Below, one piece after another: positions 52,533-63,721 of a stretch of DNA of 64,000 bases (positions are counted from its first letter, which is position 1; each line of letters begins with the position of its first letter). Location: positions 496,001 through 560,000 of the forward strand of contig OZ255827.1 in the NCBI GenBank assembly GCA_965277625.1, written 5' to 3'. This stretch comes from G965195345 sp965277625. Lineage in GTDB: Bacteria > Pseudomonadota > Gammaproteobacteria > CAKMZV01. Position numbers and translations under genes: made by a program. The notes under the pieces are model-generated. The model saw only the letters and a program-made list of their open reading frames with translations, was not told the origin of the DNA and made no database searches.

Positions 52533-52560
52533 TGCTTTGGTTTGAATTCACAGTTAAAAC

Positions 52561-53620
52561 ATGCAAACAATTAGTACAATCATCAACAACAATACTCTGC
52601 AAAGTGTGGCGGTATTGAAACGCTTAGCCGTTGCTCACAGATATTTAGCTGAGTTGAAAGGCATCGTAAAGAGCATTCCTAATCAAGCAATCATCATCAA
52701 TACATTGGGCTTGCAAGAAGCACAACATAGTTCAGCCATTGAAAACATCGTTACGACTCAAGATGATTTATATAAACATTATATTACAGACGAACCTTCA
52801 AACCCCGCAACCAAGGAAGTGGTCAATTATGCAGAAGCCCTACATGATTTATATATAGCGCAAGGTCGCAAAAAAATGATTACCATGAATATGCTAAACA
52901 AAGCACAAGAAATCATAAAAGGCAATGAGGCAGGAATCAGAAAACAAAAAGGTACAAAATTAATCGACGAACAAACGCAAGAAGTTGTATATACACCACC
53001 AAAACCGGATCAACTGCCACTGTTATTGACCGACTTAGAACAATTCATCAATGATGAGCAAAAATTTACTGACATAGACCCGCTCATTAAGATGGCGATC
53101 ATTCATCATCAATTCGAAAGTATTCACCCCTACTACGATGGTAATGGTCGAATTGGAAGAATACTTAATATCATCTACCTGATACAAACAGATTTATTAG
53201 AAACCCCTATACTGTATTTAAGTCGCTACATAAACCATAATAAACCAAAATACTACCAACTTCTGCAATCGGTCAGAGAACAAAATAATTGGGAAGAATG
53301 GATAATTTATCTATTAGATGGTGTTGCAAAAACATCACAAAATACGATTAAATTAGTAAACGATATTAAACAATTACAACAAAAATTCAAACAAGAAATC
53401 AGGACCAATCATGCAAAAATATACTCTCAAGATTTACTGAATAATATATTTAAACATCCTTATACAAAAATTATTTTTTTGCAAAATGATCTCGAAGTTT
53501 CTCAACCCACGGCTAGTCGTTATTTAGAAGCCTTAGTTGAGGTGGAATTGTTACAAAAAGCAAAAATTGGTCGGGAAAACTATTACTTTAATGATGATCT
53601 GATAAATTTATTAAGTCGTA

Positions 53621-53643
<23 letters not shown>
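52561..53643 (+). CDS. Fic family protein with C-terminal winged helix
   Basis: 360 residues. N-terminal helical part with an inhibitory motif SSAIEN (S57-x3-E61-N62), the class II arrangement in which Glu blocks ATP binding. Complete Fic core motif HPYYDGNGRIGR at 189-200, so the enzyme should be able to transfer AMP (or another nucleotide moiety) to a target hydroxyl. The C-terminal 50 residues (LEVSQPTASRYLEALVEVELL) form a winged helix-turn-helix, suggesting DNA binding. Fic genes are often found in hsd loci; targets are unknown. The 3' end overlaps the hsdS start by about 23 bp, so it is transcribed with hsdS and hsdR. Start ATG 52561 follows TTAAAAC, with no strong RBS. Confidence 0.88.
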
Positions 53644-54989
<1,346 letters not shown>

Positions 54990-55003
54990 AAGGTAACACG
55001 AGG

Positions 55004-58000
55004 ATGTCCATGGTTGATCAATATAATGTTGTTGTAGAAAATAAATACAGCACTGTTGTTGCAAAGTATCCTCCTGATGGTGTTTCAGAAAAACCATCCC
55101 CTAATCATCAAAGTGAAACCGCTTTGGAATACGCATTCATTGAACAACTTAAACAACAAGCTTATGAGCGTCTGGATGTTAAGGATGATCGTTCGCTGAA
55201 AATCAATCTGCGCAAGCAATTAGAAAATCTCAATAACTATTCATTCAGTGAGCGTGAATGGGATCAATTTTTCAAGTCTGAATTGGCCAATCCGAATCAA
55301 AGCATTAGCGAAAAAACTACTACGATTCAAAAGGATCATATTAAAAACCTTCACTTAGATAATGGTGCGGTTAAAAACATATATTTACTAGATAAAAAAA
55401 ATATTCACAATAACCATTTACAGGTGATTAATCAGTACACGTCGGATCAAGGTAAACGGCTCAATCGTTATGATGTCACAATCTTGGTCAATGGTTTACC
55501 ATTGGTCCATATAGAGTTAAAAAGACGAGGTGTAGCCATCAAGGAGGCATTTAATCAAATCAGACGTTATGCACGAGAAAGTTTTTTTGCAGACAGCGGT
55601 TTATTTGAGTATGTGCAGTTGTTCGTGATTACAAACGGTACTGATACCAAGTATTACAGCAATTCCACGCGAGATAAGCATCTTAAAGAACACCTTAAAA
55701 AAACTAAACCAGGTAAAAAAACCAGTAACAGTTTTGAGTTCACTAGTTGGTGGGCAGATGCCACCAATCGTCCCATTCCGGATTTGATGGATTTTTCCAA
55801 GACATTTTTTGCAAAACATACCCTATTAAACGTTTTAATTCACTATTGCGTTTTTACTGTCGACAACGAGTTGCTGGTCATGCGCCCTTATCAGATTGTC
55901 GCAACTGAGCGCATATTAAACCGCATTGAGGTGAGCTCTAATTATAATCATCAAGGTCGTACTGAGGCTGGAGGCTATATTTGGCATACAACGGGATCGG
56001 GAAAGACCCTGACCAGTTTTAAAGCGGCGCAGATGGCCAGTAAATTTGAAGCTGTTAAAAAGGTGTTGTTTGTAGTCGATAGAAAAGACCTCGATTATCA
56101 AACGATGAAAGAATACGACAATTTTGAAAAAGGTTCAGCAAACAGTAATACCAGCACCAAAGTGTTGAGGCAGCAATTAGAAAACCCCAATGCCAGGATC
56201 ATCATTACCACGATCCAAAAATTGGATCGTTTTATCCGCACTAACAAAGAGCATGAAATTTTTAAAGCGCATTTGGTGTTGATTTTCGATGAATGTCATC
56301 GCTCACAATTTGGTGAAATGCATCGAGCAATTACTAAAAAGTTTAAAAAATATCATTTGTTTGGTTTCACGGGGACGCCCATTTTCGCAAAAAACGCTAC
56401 ATCCAAAAACCAAACTTATTTAAAAACCACTGAACAGGCTTTTGGTAAGAATTTGCATACCTATACCATCGTAGATGCCATTGCTGATAAAAATGTATTA
56501 CCTTTTAAGGTGGATTACATTTCAACCATGAAGGAAGCGGAGAACATTGAGGATAAAAAGGTTAACGCTATCGATAGAGAATCAGCGCTCGCCTCAAAGG
56601 AGCGCATTGACAATATTGTGGCTTATATTATTGAGCACTTTGATCAAAAAACCAAACGCAATAGCCATTATGAAATAAGAGATCGTCGCTTAGCAGGTTT
56701 TAATTCTATTTTCACAGTGGCTTCCATTCCTATTGCGATGAATTATTATCAAGCGTTCAAAGACCAATTAAAAAACCAACCATGCGATAAAAATCTCAAA
56801 ATTGCTATTATTTTTAGTTTTAGTGCAAATGAAGAAGAAGCCGATGGGTTCATTGATGAAAATTCAGAAGACACCAGCCAATTAGATGACTCATCACGAG
56901 ATTTTTTAGATCGTGCTATTGAGGATTATAATCAGTTGTTTGGCACTTCGTACAATACGTCAGCCGACAAATTTCAAAACTATTACAAAGACGTCAGCAA
57001 TAAAGTAAAAAACAGAGAAATTGATGTTCTGATCGTTGTGAATATGTTTTTAACAGGTTTTGATGCCACCACACTGAATACACTTTGGGTAGATAAAAAT
57101 TTACAACTGCATGGGTTATTGCAGGCTTTTTCTCGGACTAACCGCATATTAAATACTATTAAAAAATTTGGTAATATTATTTGCTTTCGCAATTTAGAGG
57201 AAGCCACCAATAGATCGATTGCATTATTCGGTGATAAAGAAGCCTGTGGCATTGTATTGTTAAAAACGTACAATGAGTATTACCATGGATATGAAGAACA
57301 AGGCAAAGTAGTTGCCGGCTATAAATATCTCATCGAAACGTTGTTGGAGCAATTTCCATTAGAGCAATTAATTGTGGGAGAGCGGGCTCAAAAAACATTC
57401 ATAAAACTTTATGGCAAAATTTTAAGAATAAAAAACGTTTTAACCAGTTTTGATGAGTTTGAAGAGCAAAAGATTTTAAGCGATCGAGAAGTACAAGATT
57501 ATCACAGTCGGTACATTGATCTGTACGAAGAGCTCAGAAATCCTGATGTGGACGACAAAGAGAACATCAACGACGATTTAATCTTTGAAATGGAACTTGT
57601 CAAACAAATTGAGATAAACATTGACTATATTTTAGATCTGATTAAAAAATATCATCACGAACACCTCGCAGACAAGGAGATATTGGTTGATATTGATAAA
57701 GCCATTGGTTCTAGCATTGAGTTGAGAAACAAAAAAAAATTGATCAATCAGTTTATAAACTCACTCGATCCAATGACAAATTTTGAAGAAAGTTGGCATA
57801 ATTTTGTGAAGATTAGCAAAAAAAACGAACTGGACTTAATTATCAAAGAAGAAAGTTTAAAGATAAAGGAGACTTATCAATTTGTGGACGATGCCTTTCG
57901 CAATGGATTTATTCAAACCACAGGAACGGAAATTCCAGAGCTGTTACCTAAAACGTCATTTTTCTCAGAAGATAATAACCGAGCTAAGAAACGGGGAACT

Positions 58001-58057
58001 GTATTGGCAAAGTTACAGAAATATTTCAATCGGTATTATGATATTTCAAGCGAATAA
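55004..58057 (+). CDS. hsdR: Type I restriction endonuclease subunit HsdR
   Basis: 1017 residues. N-terminal PD-(D/E)xK nuclease: Asp157 in NRYDVTI and Glu171-x-Lys173 in HIELKRRG. SF2 translocase motor: Walker A TTGSGKTLT near 325, DEAD-box variant DECHRSQFG near 430, motif III GFTGTP near 450, and a second RecA-like lobe with LIVVNMFLTGFDATTLNTLW. The C-terminal helical domain binds HsdM. The complex translocates DNA and cleaves unmethylated DNA far from the target. It follows hsdS by 14 bp. ATG 55004 or, with GAGG 6 nt before it, ATG 55010 (MVDQYNV) is the start. It is intact, so restriction should be active if HsdS is. Confidence 0.95.
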   Translation: MSMVDQYNVVVENKYSTVVAKYPPDGVSEKPSPNHQSETALEYAFIEQLKQQAYERLDVKDDRSLKINLRKQLENLNNYSFSEREWDQFFKSELANPNQSISEKTTTIQKDHIKNLHLDNGAVKNIYLLDKKNIHNNHLQVINQYTSDQGKRLNRYDVTILVNGLPLVHIELKRRGVAIKEAFNQIRRYARESFFADSGLFEYVQLFVITNGTDTKYYSNSTRDKHLKEHLKKTKPGKKTSNSFEFTSWWADATNRPIPDLMDFSKTFFAKHTLLNVLIHYCVFTVDNELLVMRPYQIVATERILNRIEVSSNYNHQGRTEAGGYIWHTTGSGKTLTSFKAAQMASKFEAVKKVLFVVDRKDLDYQTMKEYDNFEKGSANSNTSTKVLRQQLENPNARIIITTIQKLDRFIRTNKEHEIFKAHLVLIFDECHRSQFGEMHRAITKKFKKYHLFGFTGTPIFAKNATSKNQTYLKTTEQAFGKNLHTYTIVDAIADKNVLPFKVDYISTMKEAENIEDKKVNAIDRESALASKERIDNIVAYIIEHFDQKTKRNSHYEIRDRRLAGFNSIFTVASIPIAMNYYQAFKDQLKNQPCDKNLKIAIIFSFSANEEEADGFIDENSEDTSQLDDSSRDFLDRAIEDYNQLFGTSYNTSADKFQNYYKDVSNKVKNREIDVLIVVNMFLTGFDATTLNTLWVDKNLQLHGLLQAFSRTNRILNTIKKFGNIICFRNLEEATNRSIALFGDKEACGIVLLKTYNEYYHGYEEQGKVVAGYKYLIETLLEQFPLEQLIVGERAQKTFIKLYGKILRIKNVLTSFDEFEEQKILSDREVQDYHSRYIDLYEELRNPDVDDKENINDDLIFEMELVKQIEINIDYILDLIKKYHHEHLADKEILVDIDKAIGSSIELRNKKKLINQFINSLDPMTNFEESWHNFVKISKKNELDLIIKEESLKIKETYQFVDDAFRNGFIQTTGTEIPELLPKTSFFSEDNNRAKKRGTVLAKLQKYFNRYYDISSE

Positions 58058-58100
58058 CCCACTTCAAATACGCGTATAACGTCCCTCGATCATTCTAATG

Positions 58101-58141
58101 ATTCCAACGCCATCATAAACAAAGTTGGAATTGTTTTATTT
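58101..58141 (+). terminator. Intrinsic terminator after hsdR
   Basis: ATTCCAAC (58101-58108) pairs perfectly with GTTGGAAT (58124-58131) across a 15-nt loop, followed by TGTTTTATTTT. It ends the rightward hsd locus against the convergent rodA gene. Confidence 0.6.
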
Positions 58142-59230
58142 TCTAAGTAAGTACAGCCGTTCTGAGCTAATGGCCATAATGAGCCCAAAGGCTAAGCTGT
58201 GTGTCAACATCGAGCTGCCGCCATAACTGATTAAGGGTAGGGGTAAGCCAACGATGGGAAGCAATCCGAGCACCATGCCCATATTGACAACCGCATTGAG
58301 AAAGAAGCTGATGATCAATGAGGCCGCCAGGACACGGGCAAAGGTTTCTTGAGCTTGGTAGGCAATATAAAGCCCTCTGAGTAAGACAAAAGTATATAAA
58401 GCGAATAGCGCTAATATGCCCAAAAATCCAAATTCTTCAGCCAATAGCGAAAAGATAAAATCGGTGTGTTGTTCGGGGACAAAATTTAATTGTGATTGAG
58501 TGCCTTGTAGCCAACCTTTGCCGCTGAGTCCGCCAGAACCAATGGCAATTTGCGATTGAATGGTGTGGTAGCCGTGGCCCAGCGGGTCGGTGTAGGGGTC
58601 TAAAAAAGTCAAGACTCTTTGTTTTTGATAGGAGTGCATGCCTACCCACAAAAAGGGCACGACGGCCAAACAGAGTGCAATCAGGCCAAGTATGTATTTC
58701 CATGGCATCCCCACCAATAAGATAATCACGCCAGCAGTCAAGCCAATCATGATGCTGGTGCCTAAGTCGGGTTGCAGTATGATGAGCGCCAGTGGGATGC
58801 TAACGATCAATAAATAAACGAGGCCAATGGCGAGATAGTTGCGACTGTTGTTGGTTTTTTCTAACCACCATGAGAGCATGATCGGCAACACGACTTTCAT
58901 AAATTCAGAAGGTTGGATGTTAAATAGACCGAGTTCAATCCATCTTTGTGCGCCCTTGCCTTGTCCTTTCAAGAACACGAATACGAGCATCATGACAAGC
59001 AGAATATAGAAGAAAGGCGAAAACTTTTGGATCTGTTGAACGGGTATTTGAGCGACAAAGAAGAGTGTGGTCAGGCAAACCAAATAATAGATTAATTGCT
59101 TTTGCGCGTAAAAAAGTTGACCGCTTCCTGAGCTGTATAGCAGAACCACGGAGATGACTGCAAACGAGACAAACCCCATAAAAATCCACCAGTCGAATAC
59201 AATTTTTTCAGTCAGTTGTTTAAGGTACAT
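58136..59230 (-). CDS. mrdB: Rod-shape SEDS glycosyltransferase RodA
   Basis: 364-residue polytopic SEDS protein (about 10 helices) that polymerises lipid II during elongation with PBP2. Visible motifs: GAQRWIELGLFNIQPSEFMK (near 92-111), then PDLGTS near 154 and GVGLGM-type C-terminal block GLPLPLISYGGSSMLTH near 330-346. Length matches E. coli RodA (370). It starts 8 bp after the mrdA stop, and is the last gene of the mreBCD-mrdAB run. Its end meets the terminator of hsdR, so the accessory region was joined right behind it. Confidence 0.95.
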   Translation of the reverse strand: MYLKQLTEKIVFDWWIFMGFVSFAVISVVLLYSSGSGQLFYAQKQLIYYLVCLTTLFFVAQIPVQQIQKFSPFFYILLVMMLVFVFLKGQGKGAQRWIELGLFNIQPSEFMKVVLPIMLSWWLEKTNNSRNYLAIGLVYLLIVSIPLALIILQPDLGTSIMIGLTAGVIILLVGMPWKYILGLIALCLAVVPFLWVGMHSYQKQRVLTFLDPYTDPLGHGYHTIQSQIAIGSGGLSGKGWLQGTQSQLNFVPEQHTDFIFSLLAEEFGFLGILALFALYTFVLLRGLYIAYQAQETFARVLAASLIISFFLNAVVNMGMVLGLLPIVGLPLPLISYGGSSMLTHSLAFGLIMAISSERLYLLRK

Positions 59231-59238
59231 GCTTATGA

Positions 59239-61110
59239 TCAGAGTTGAGGATAAAGCTCAAAATATTTATCTAATATATCGCGTGCCAATGGCGCGGCCA
59301 ATCGACTGCCACTGCCCCCATTTTCTATGACAACGGCAATGGCAACTCGGGGATTTTCGTAGGGTGCAAAACCAACGAATAGGGAATGGTCTTGTAAGTG
59401 GTCGGGGATGTCCTTAATTTGTTGTTCCCTTTTATCGGGGTCTTGCGACAGGGCAATCACTTGTGCGGTACCGGTTTTGCCAGCAATTTTATATTCTGCA
59501 CCTCTGCTGATCCGATGGGCTGAGCCATAGCTTGCAGCGACGACGTTATTCATGGCTGTATTGACAATGTTCCAATTATTTAAGTTGTTGGAAGGGATTT
59601 TTTTTCGGTTCTTAGGTTGCAAATTTGATGTGTTGAGGCTGTTTTCATTCAGGATGGTAGGCACAATGATTTCGCTTTTATTGGCTAAGGTTGCAGTGTT
59701 TGCCGCTAATTGAAGGGGGGTCGCCAATAGGTAGCCTTGACCAATACCAAATATGATGGTTTCACCAGGGAACCAATGAACGTGTTTATGGGTTTTTTTC
59801 CATTCTCTTGAGGGCAATAAACCACTACTTTCATTGGGTAAATTGATTCCAGTGGGTGTGCCAAAATAAAATTGTGAGATGTATTTATGCATACTATCTA
59901 TGCCTGTTCGATACGCCATGTCATAAAAGTAAACATCGCACGATTGCGCAATTGAACGATTTAAGTCCACCCAACCGTGACCATTTCTTTTCCAGTCATA
60001 GTATTTGTGGGTCGATTTGCCTGGAGGGATGTAAAAAGGACCCGCAAAAAACTGTTTATTGGGGTTAATGGTTCTATTTTCTAATGCGGCTAAGGCGACG
60101 AAAGGTTTAAAGGTTGAACCCGGTGGGTAGGAACCATTGATTGCTCTGTTGATAAAGGGTTTGTTTTTGTTTTTCAGAAGCGTTTTGAACGATTGGCTGG
60201 ATTTTTGATTGGCGACGACATTTAAGTCATAATTGGGCATGCTCGCTAAGGTGAGAACTTCACCCGTTCGCGTATCCAGTAAAACCACAGACGCTTTGAA
60301 TGGCGTGAGCAAAGATTCGACGTATTGTTGTAGTTTAATGTCAATGCTCAAATGAAGTGATTGCCCTTTGATCGGTTCGGCTCGATTGACTGTGCGAATG
60401 TTTACCCCATAGGCATTTTGTTCCATCGTGGCGTATCCAGCTTTGCCACGCATTTGTTGATCGAAGTAGAACTCAGCGCCGGCACGGCCCACGCGACCAA
60501 TGCCTTGCAGGCTCTTTTTACCGTAACGGTCAAAATCGTCTAAAGTGACATCATCTGTGTAACCAATCAAATGCGATGCCACAGATTTGTAAGGATACTG
60601 GCGCTCAAATATGGGTTTGAGTACCAATCCGTCAAGGTTGTGCAATTGAGAGGCTATTTGGGCAACTTCTTTTTCGCTGAGTTCATGTTGTAATAAAACG
60701 GGTTTGTGACGATTGGATCGGATGCTATTGATGAATTCTTGTTGTTTTTCTTCGCTTAAGGGGATGATTTTAGCCAGACGTTTGATGACGGCAGTGTAAT
60801 CCATTTTACGTATGATTTTTGGAATGGTTTGTAGCTCATAAATTTGTCTATTCCCTGCGACCAGTGTGCCATTCCGATCGTATATATCGCCTCTGACAGG
60901 TGGTAGAGCAACGATTTCCAAACGATTTGAATCGGAATACAATTGAAATTGATCGAAACGGAGTAGCTGTAAGTCAACGGCCCTTAGGATCATTAAAAAA
61001 ACGATAATCAGGCAGAGAAAAAGGAGGGTAATGATCCTCTTTTTATGGAGTGTTTGCTTATTTTCTAAGTCTTGGAGGGAGGCGTTACGGGGTTGTTTCC
61101 AGTCAAACAT
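59239..61110 (-). CDS. mrdA: Penicillin-binding protein 2
   Basis: 623-residue class B PBP, the transpeptidase of the elongasome. One N-terminal membrane helix (about 27-47), a dimerisation/pedestal domain with RGDIYDRNG near 74-82, then the transpeptidase domain: STFK (nucleophile Ser in PPGSTFKPF near 331), SCD near 388 and KTG in IAGKTGTAQ near 548. Length is close to E. coli PBP2 (633). Overlaps the end of mreD by 8 bp and precedes rodA by 8 bp. It is the target of mecillinam. Confidence 0.96.
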   Translation of the reverse strand: MFDWKQPRNASLQDLENKQTLHKKRIITLLFLCLIIVFLMILRAVDLQLLRFDQFQLYSDSNRLEIVALPPVRGDIYDRNGTLVAGNRQIYELQTIPKIIRKMDYTAVIKRLAKIIPLSEEKQQEFINSIRSNRHKPVLLQHELSEKEVAQIASQLHNLDGLVLKPIFERQYPYKSVASHLIGYTDDVTLDDFDRYGKKSLQGIGRVGRAGAEFYFDQQMRGKAGYATMEQNAYGVNIRTVNRAEPIKGQSLHLSIDIKLQQYVESLLTPFKASVVLLDTRTGEVLTLASMPNYDLNVVANQKSSQSFKTLLKNKNKPFINRAINGSYPPGSTFKPFVALAALENRTINPNKQFFAGPFYIPPGKSTHKYYDWKRNGHGWVDLNRSIAQSCDVYFYDMAYRTGIDSMHKYISQFYFGTPTGINLPNESSGLLPSREWKKTHKHVHWFPGETIIFGIGQGYLLATPLQLAANTATLANKSEIIVPTILNENSLNTSNLQPKNRKKIPSNNLNNWNIVNTAMNNVVAASYGSAHRISRGAEYKIAGKTGTAQVIALSQDPDKREQQIKDIPDHLQDHSLFVGFAPYENPRVAIAVVIENGGSGSRLAAPLARDILDKYFELYPQL

Positions 61111-61627
61111 TTTCGTCGTATTGTGAATCCGTTTTTAAACGGATGAGCAGAATAAAAGACAACCAAAGGCATACGGTAAAAATGATTGACATAAATGGAT
61201 TTAAAATCGGTAATTGAGCTAAGCTGACGTTACCTAAATATAACGAAAAAATAATGTGGATAACGGTGGTTAAAAAGAAGGTGAAGAATACAGCGGAGAT
61301 TTCTTGCGCTATGGAGGTCGTGTGTAACCGATTTAAAAGAAATTTCAGCGTTGCCCAGCCAAGCAAATAAATGAAGGCATTAAAGCCCAATAGACTGCCA
61401 GATAAACCGTCTTGAATGCAACCAATAAAAAATGCCAAGAAATAGCCATATTTTTTTGGGCAAACTCGATTGATGAAAAGAACGGACATCAAAGGCAAGT
61501 TGGGTAATAAGGTTTTGAATTCGGGCGACCACGGCAATATGTAGATGAACAGTGCGGTAAAAATGGTTATGAAGGCACCAAAATGGTTTTTTTCAAAAAA
61601 AGTATTGGTTTCGTTTAGACTGCGCAT
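61103..61627 (-). CDS. mreD: Rod-shape protein MreD
   Basis: 174-residue inner-membrane protein with five or six hydrophobic segments, the small membrane partner of MreC in the elongasome. Sequence conservation in this family is low; the FxxGxxxDxxxGxxLGxxAxxY-like pattern is present (FFIGCIQDGLSGSLLGFNAF, near 63-82). It starts 5 bp after the mreC stop and overlaps mrdA by 8 bp, which supports the assignment by position. Confidence 0.9.
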   Translation of the reverse strand: MRSLNETNTFFEKNHFGAFITIFTALFIYILPWSPEFKTLLPNLPLMSVLFINRVCPKKYGYFLAFFIGCIQDGLSGSLLGFNAFIYLLGWATLKFLLNRLHTTSIAQEISAVFFTFFLTTVIHIIFSLYLGNVSLAQLPILNPFMSIIFTVCLWLSFILLIRLKTDSQYDENV

Positions 61628-61632
61628 AACGA

Positions 61633-62445
61633 TTACGGCCAGATTAAGAGTACATGACGGGCAGTGTCGATGTCCGCTAAGGGTTCTGCAATAATTTCTG
61701 AAAAGCCATAGGTCGCTTCCTTAACAGAAACAATCTTTGCCACAGGATAGCCTGCAGGATAAACCTCACCCAGTCCAGATGAGTATAGCAGGTCATTCAC
61801 TTGGATGTCCTTATCTGAGAAGATGAACTTTAAATTTAAGTTCTTACCGTTGCCATAGACAATGCCGCGTTCGCCGTTTCTTTGGTTTACGACGGGTAAG
61901 GCATGTTTGGGCGAGGTGATGAGGATGATTTGGCTTTGTTCTTCCCCAATGAACTGGACCTGCCCGATGATACCTTTGGAATCGACCACGGGTTGATTCA
62001 AATACAAGGCATCTTTTTTGCCTAAGTCAACCGAGACGATTTTAGAAAAATGATCAAGACTGGTTGCATTAATTTCAGCAACTATGAGCTTATGCGATTT
62101 GATTTTTTCTGTCACACCCAGCAACTGGCGCAGCGATTCATTTTCGTGTTCTAAAGAAACGGCGCGCTGCAAGCGACCAAGCAATAATAAATTATGATTT
62201 TCTAAAAGTCGATTTTTCTCTAACAACTCAGTCTGGAACAATCCCAGGGTATGAATCCAGTCTCGGACATTCCGAATGTGTGTGGGCAGGGTTTGGATGG
62301 GTGTCAGCGGGATTTGTATGATAGAACGAACGGGTTTGAGCCAATGTGTTTGCGCGTCAGCAATCATCAAGCTGATGGCAAAAAATAGGAGAATGGCGAG
62401 TTTAAAGCTTTGTGATTCGCGACGGGTATTCACAATATATTCCAA
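61633..62445 (-). CDS. mreC: Rod-shape protein MreC
   Basis: 270-residue bitopic protein: short cytoplasmic N-terminus, membrane helix at about 15-32, coiled coil (about 70-110, ELLEKNRLLENHNLLLLGRL) and a periplasmic beta-barrel pair (about 115-268) containing KKDALYLNQPVVDSKGIIGQ. It links cytoplasmic MreB to PBP2 and activates it. Somewhat shorter than E. coli MreC (367), lacking the disordered C-terminal tail. It lies 58 bp after mreB and 5 bp before mreD. Confidence 0.93.
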   Translation of the reverse strand: MEYIVNTRRESQSFKLAILLFFAISLMIADAQTHWLKPVRSIIQIPLTPIQTLPTHIRNVRDWIHTLGLFQTELLEKNRLLENHNLLLLGRLQRAVSLEHENESLRQLLGVTEKIKSHKLIVAEINATSLDHFSKIVSVDLGKKDALYLNQPVVDSKGIIGQVQFIGEEQSQIILITSPKHALPVVNQRNGERGIVYGNGKNLNLKFIFSDKDIQVNDLLYSSGLGEVYPAGYPVAKIVSVKEATYGFSEIIAEPLADIDTARHVLLIWP

Positions 62446-62503
62446 TTAGCGCTGCGACCACCGTTTTCAGAGCTTGTTTCAGCCACAAGCTGTGATGAAT
62501 AAG

Positions 62504-63586
62504 TTATTCTGAAGTAAATAGATCGGTCGTTTTGTACTTATCAAGCATATCAAGCGCAATTCCGCCCCCTAAAGCCACGCAATTTAATGGTTCGTCAGCG
62601 ATGTTGACATCAATGGAAGTATGTTTGCCGATGAGTTTGTCAATGCCATGAAGTAGCGCACCACCACCGGTTAGGGTAATGCCTTTATTGGCAATGTCGG
62701 CTGCTAATTCAGGCGGGGTTCTTTCGAGGGCGTTTCGCATGGCCGTGATGATGGCATTGAGGGGTTCTTCAAGAGCTTCGGCCACTTCCTGCCTGGTTAG
62801 GGTGATTGTGTGGGGAATGCCTTCAGCAATATTCCGTCCCCTGACTTTCATTTGAAGTGGTTTGCCATTTGGGGAAGTTTTGACCGTTCCTTTTTTTGGG
62901 GCTTTACCAGGAAAAGCTGAGCCAATTTCTTTTTTAATGTTTTCAGCAGTGGTTTCACCAATCAGAGTGCCATATTTTTGACGAACATAGCGGACGATGG
63001 CGACATCAAAAGCGTCGCCCCCAACTTTTGTTGAGTCAGCATAAACACAGCCATTGAGTGACAGGGTTGCGACCTCTGTGGTGCCGCCACCAATGTCAAC
63101 AACCATGGACCCAAATGCTTCGTTGACCGAAATGCCTGCGCCAATAGCTGCAGCCAAGGGTTCTTCAATCAGATAAACTTGTCGTGCACCGGCACCCAAT
63201 GCGGATTCTTTAATAGCACGACGCTCAACCTGGGTTGAAGCGCAAGGCACACAGACTAATACGCGTGGACTTGGGGTAAAAAAAGTGGATTTATGCGCTT
63301 TACGGATAAAGTGCTGGAGCATTTTTTCGGTAGTGTTGAAGTCTGCGATGACCCCGTCTCTCATAGGGCGGATGGCTTGAATAGAACCTGGTGTACGACC
63401 AAGCATGTTTTTGGCTTCTTCGCCAACCGCTTCAATGGTTTGTTGACCCCGTTTATTGGTTCGTACGGCAACCACAGAAGGTTCATTCAAGACGATGCCT
63501 TGCCCTTTACTGTAAATCAGCGTATTTGCTGTACCCAAATCAATGGATAAATCATGCGAAAATAAACCACGAATAATATTGAACAT
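62504..63586 (-). CDS. mreB: Actin-like rod-shape protein MreB
   Basis: 360-residue bacterial actin forming membrane-bound filaments that guide wall synthesis. The N-terminal amphipathic MFNIIRGLFSHDL precedes the phosphate-1 loop SIDLGTANTLIY (near 14-25); the phosphate-2 loop is VVDIGGGTTEV near 162-172 and adenosine motif GGGALLHGID near 312. It is about 13 residues longer than E. coli MreB (347), because of an insert rich in Lys, Pro and Gly at about 228-245 (after GSAFPG). It is first in the mreBCD-mrdAB run; TATAAT (63656-63651, minus strand) may be its -10. Confidence 0.96.
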   Translation of the reverse strand: MFNIIRGLFSHDLSIDLGTANTLIYSKGQGIVLNEPSVVAVRTNKRGQQTIEAVGEEAKNMLGRTPGSIQAIRPMRDGVIADFNTTEKMLQHFIRKAHKSTFFTPSPRVLVCVPCASTQVERRAIKESALGAGARQVYLIEEPLAAAIGAGISVNEAFGSMVVDIGGGTTEVATLSLNGCVYADSTKVGGDAFDVAIVRYVRQKYGTLIGETTAENIKKEIGSAFPGKAPKKGTVKTSPNGKPLQMKVRGRNIAEGIPHTITLTRQEVAEALEEPLNAIITAMRNALERTPPELAADIANKGITLTGGGALLHGIDKLIGKHTSIDVNIADEPLNCVALGGGIALDMLDKYKTTDLFTSE

Positions 63587-63650
63587 ATGAAAATGACCTG
63601 CAAAGATTGCACTTTGTTAAGAAAAAAAACTCATCCACCTACAATTGGGG

Positions 63651-63656
63651 ATTATA
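63651..63656 (-). promoter_or_regulatory. mreB -10 candidate
   Basis: Minus-strand TATAAT at 63656-63651, 65 bp before the mreB ATG. No good -35 is visible in the AT-rich upstream sequence. Confidence 0.4.
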
Positions 63657-63721
63657 CAACACAAGGTTTTATTTGTAGAGTATTCCCTCAGTTATGATGA
63701 TGACGGTAATTGTAAGATCAC

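Larger units (their letters stand above)
52067..52560. other. 494-bp gap with hairpins and repeat array before fic
   Basis: Holds two strong hairpins just after the speD-like gene (52122-52147 and 52151-52174), about 140 bp with nothing obvious, then the 40-bp palindromic repeat array (52316-52508) and a possible fic promoter (TACAAT 52527-52532). No protein coding is apparent. Confidence 0.7.
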
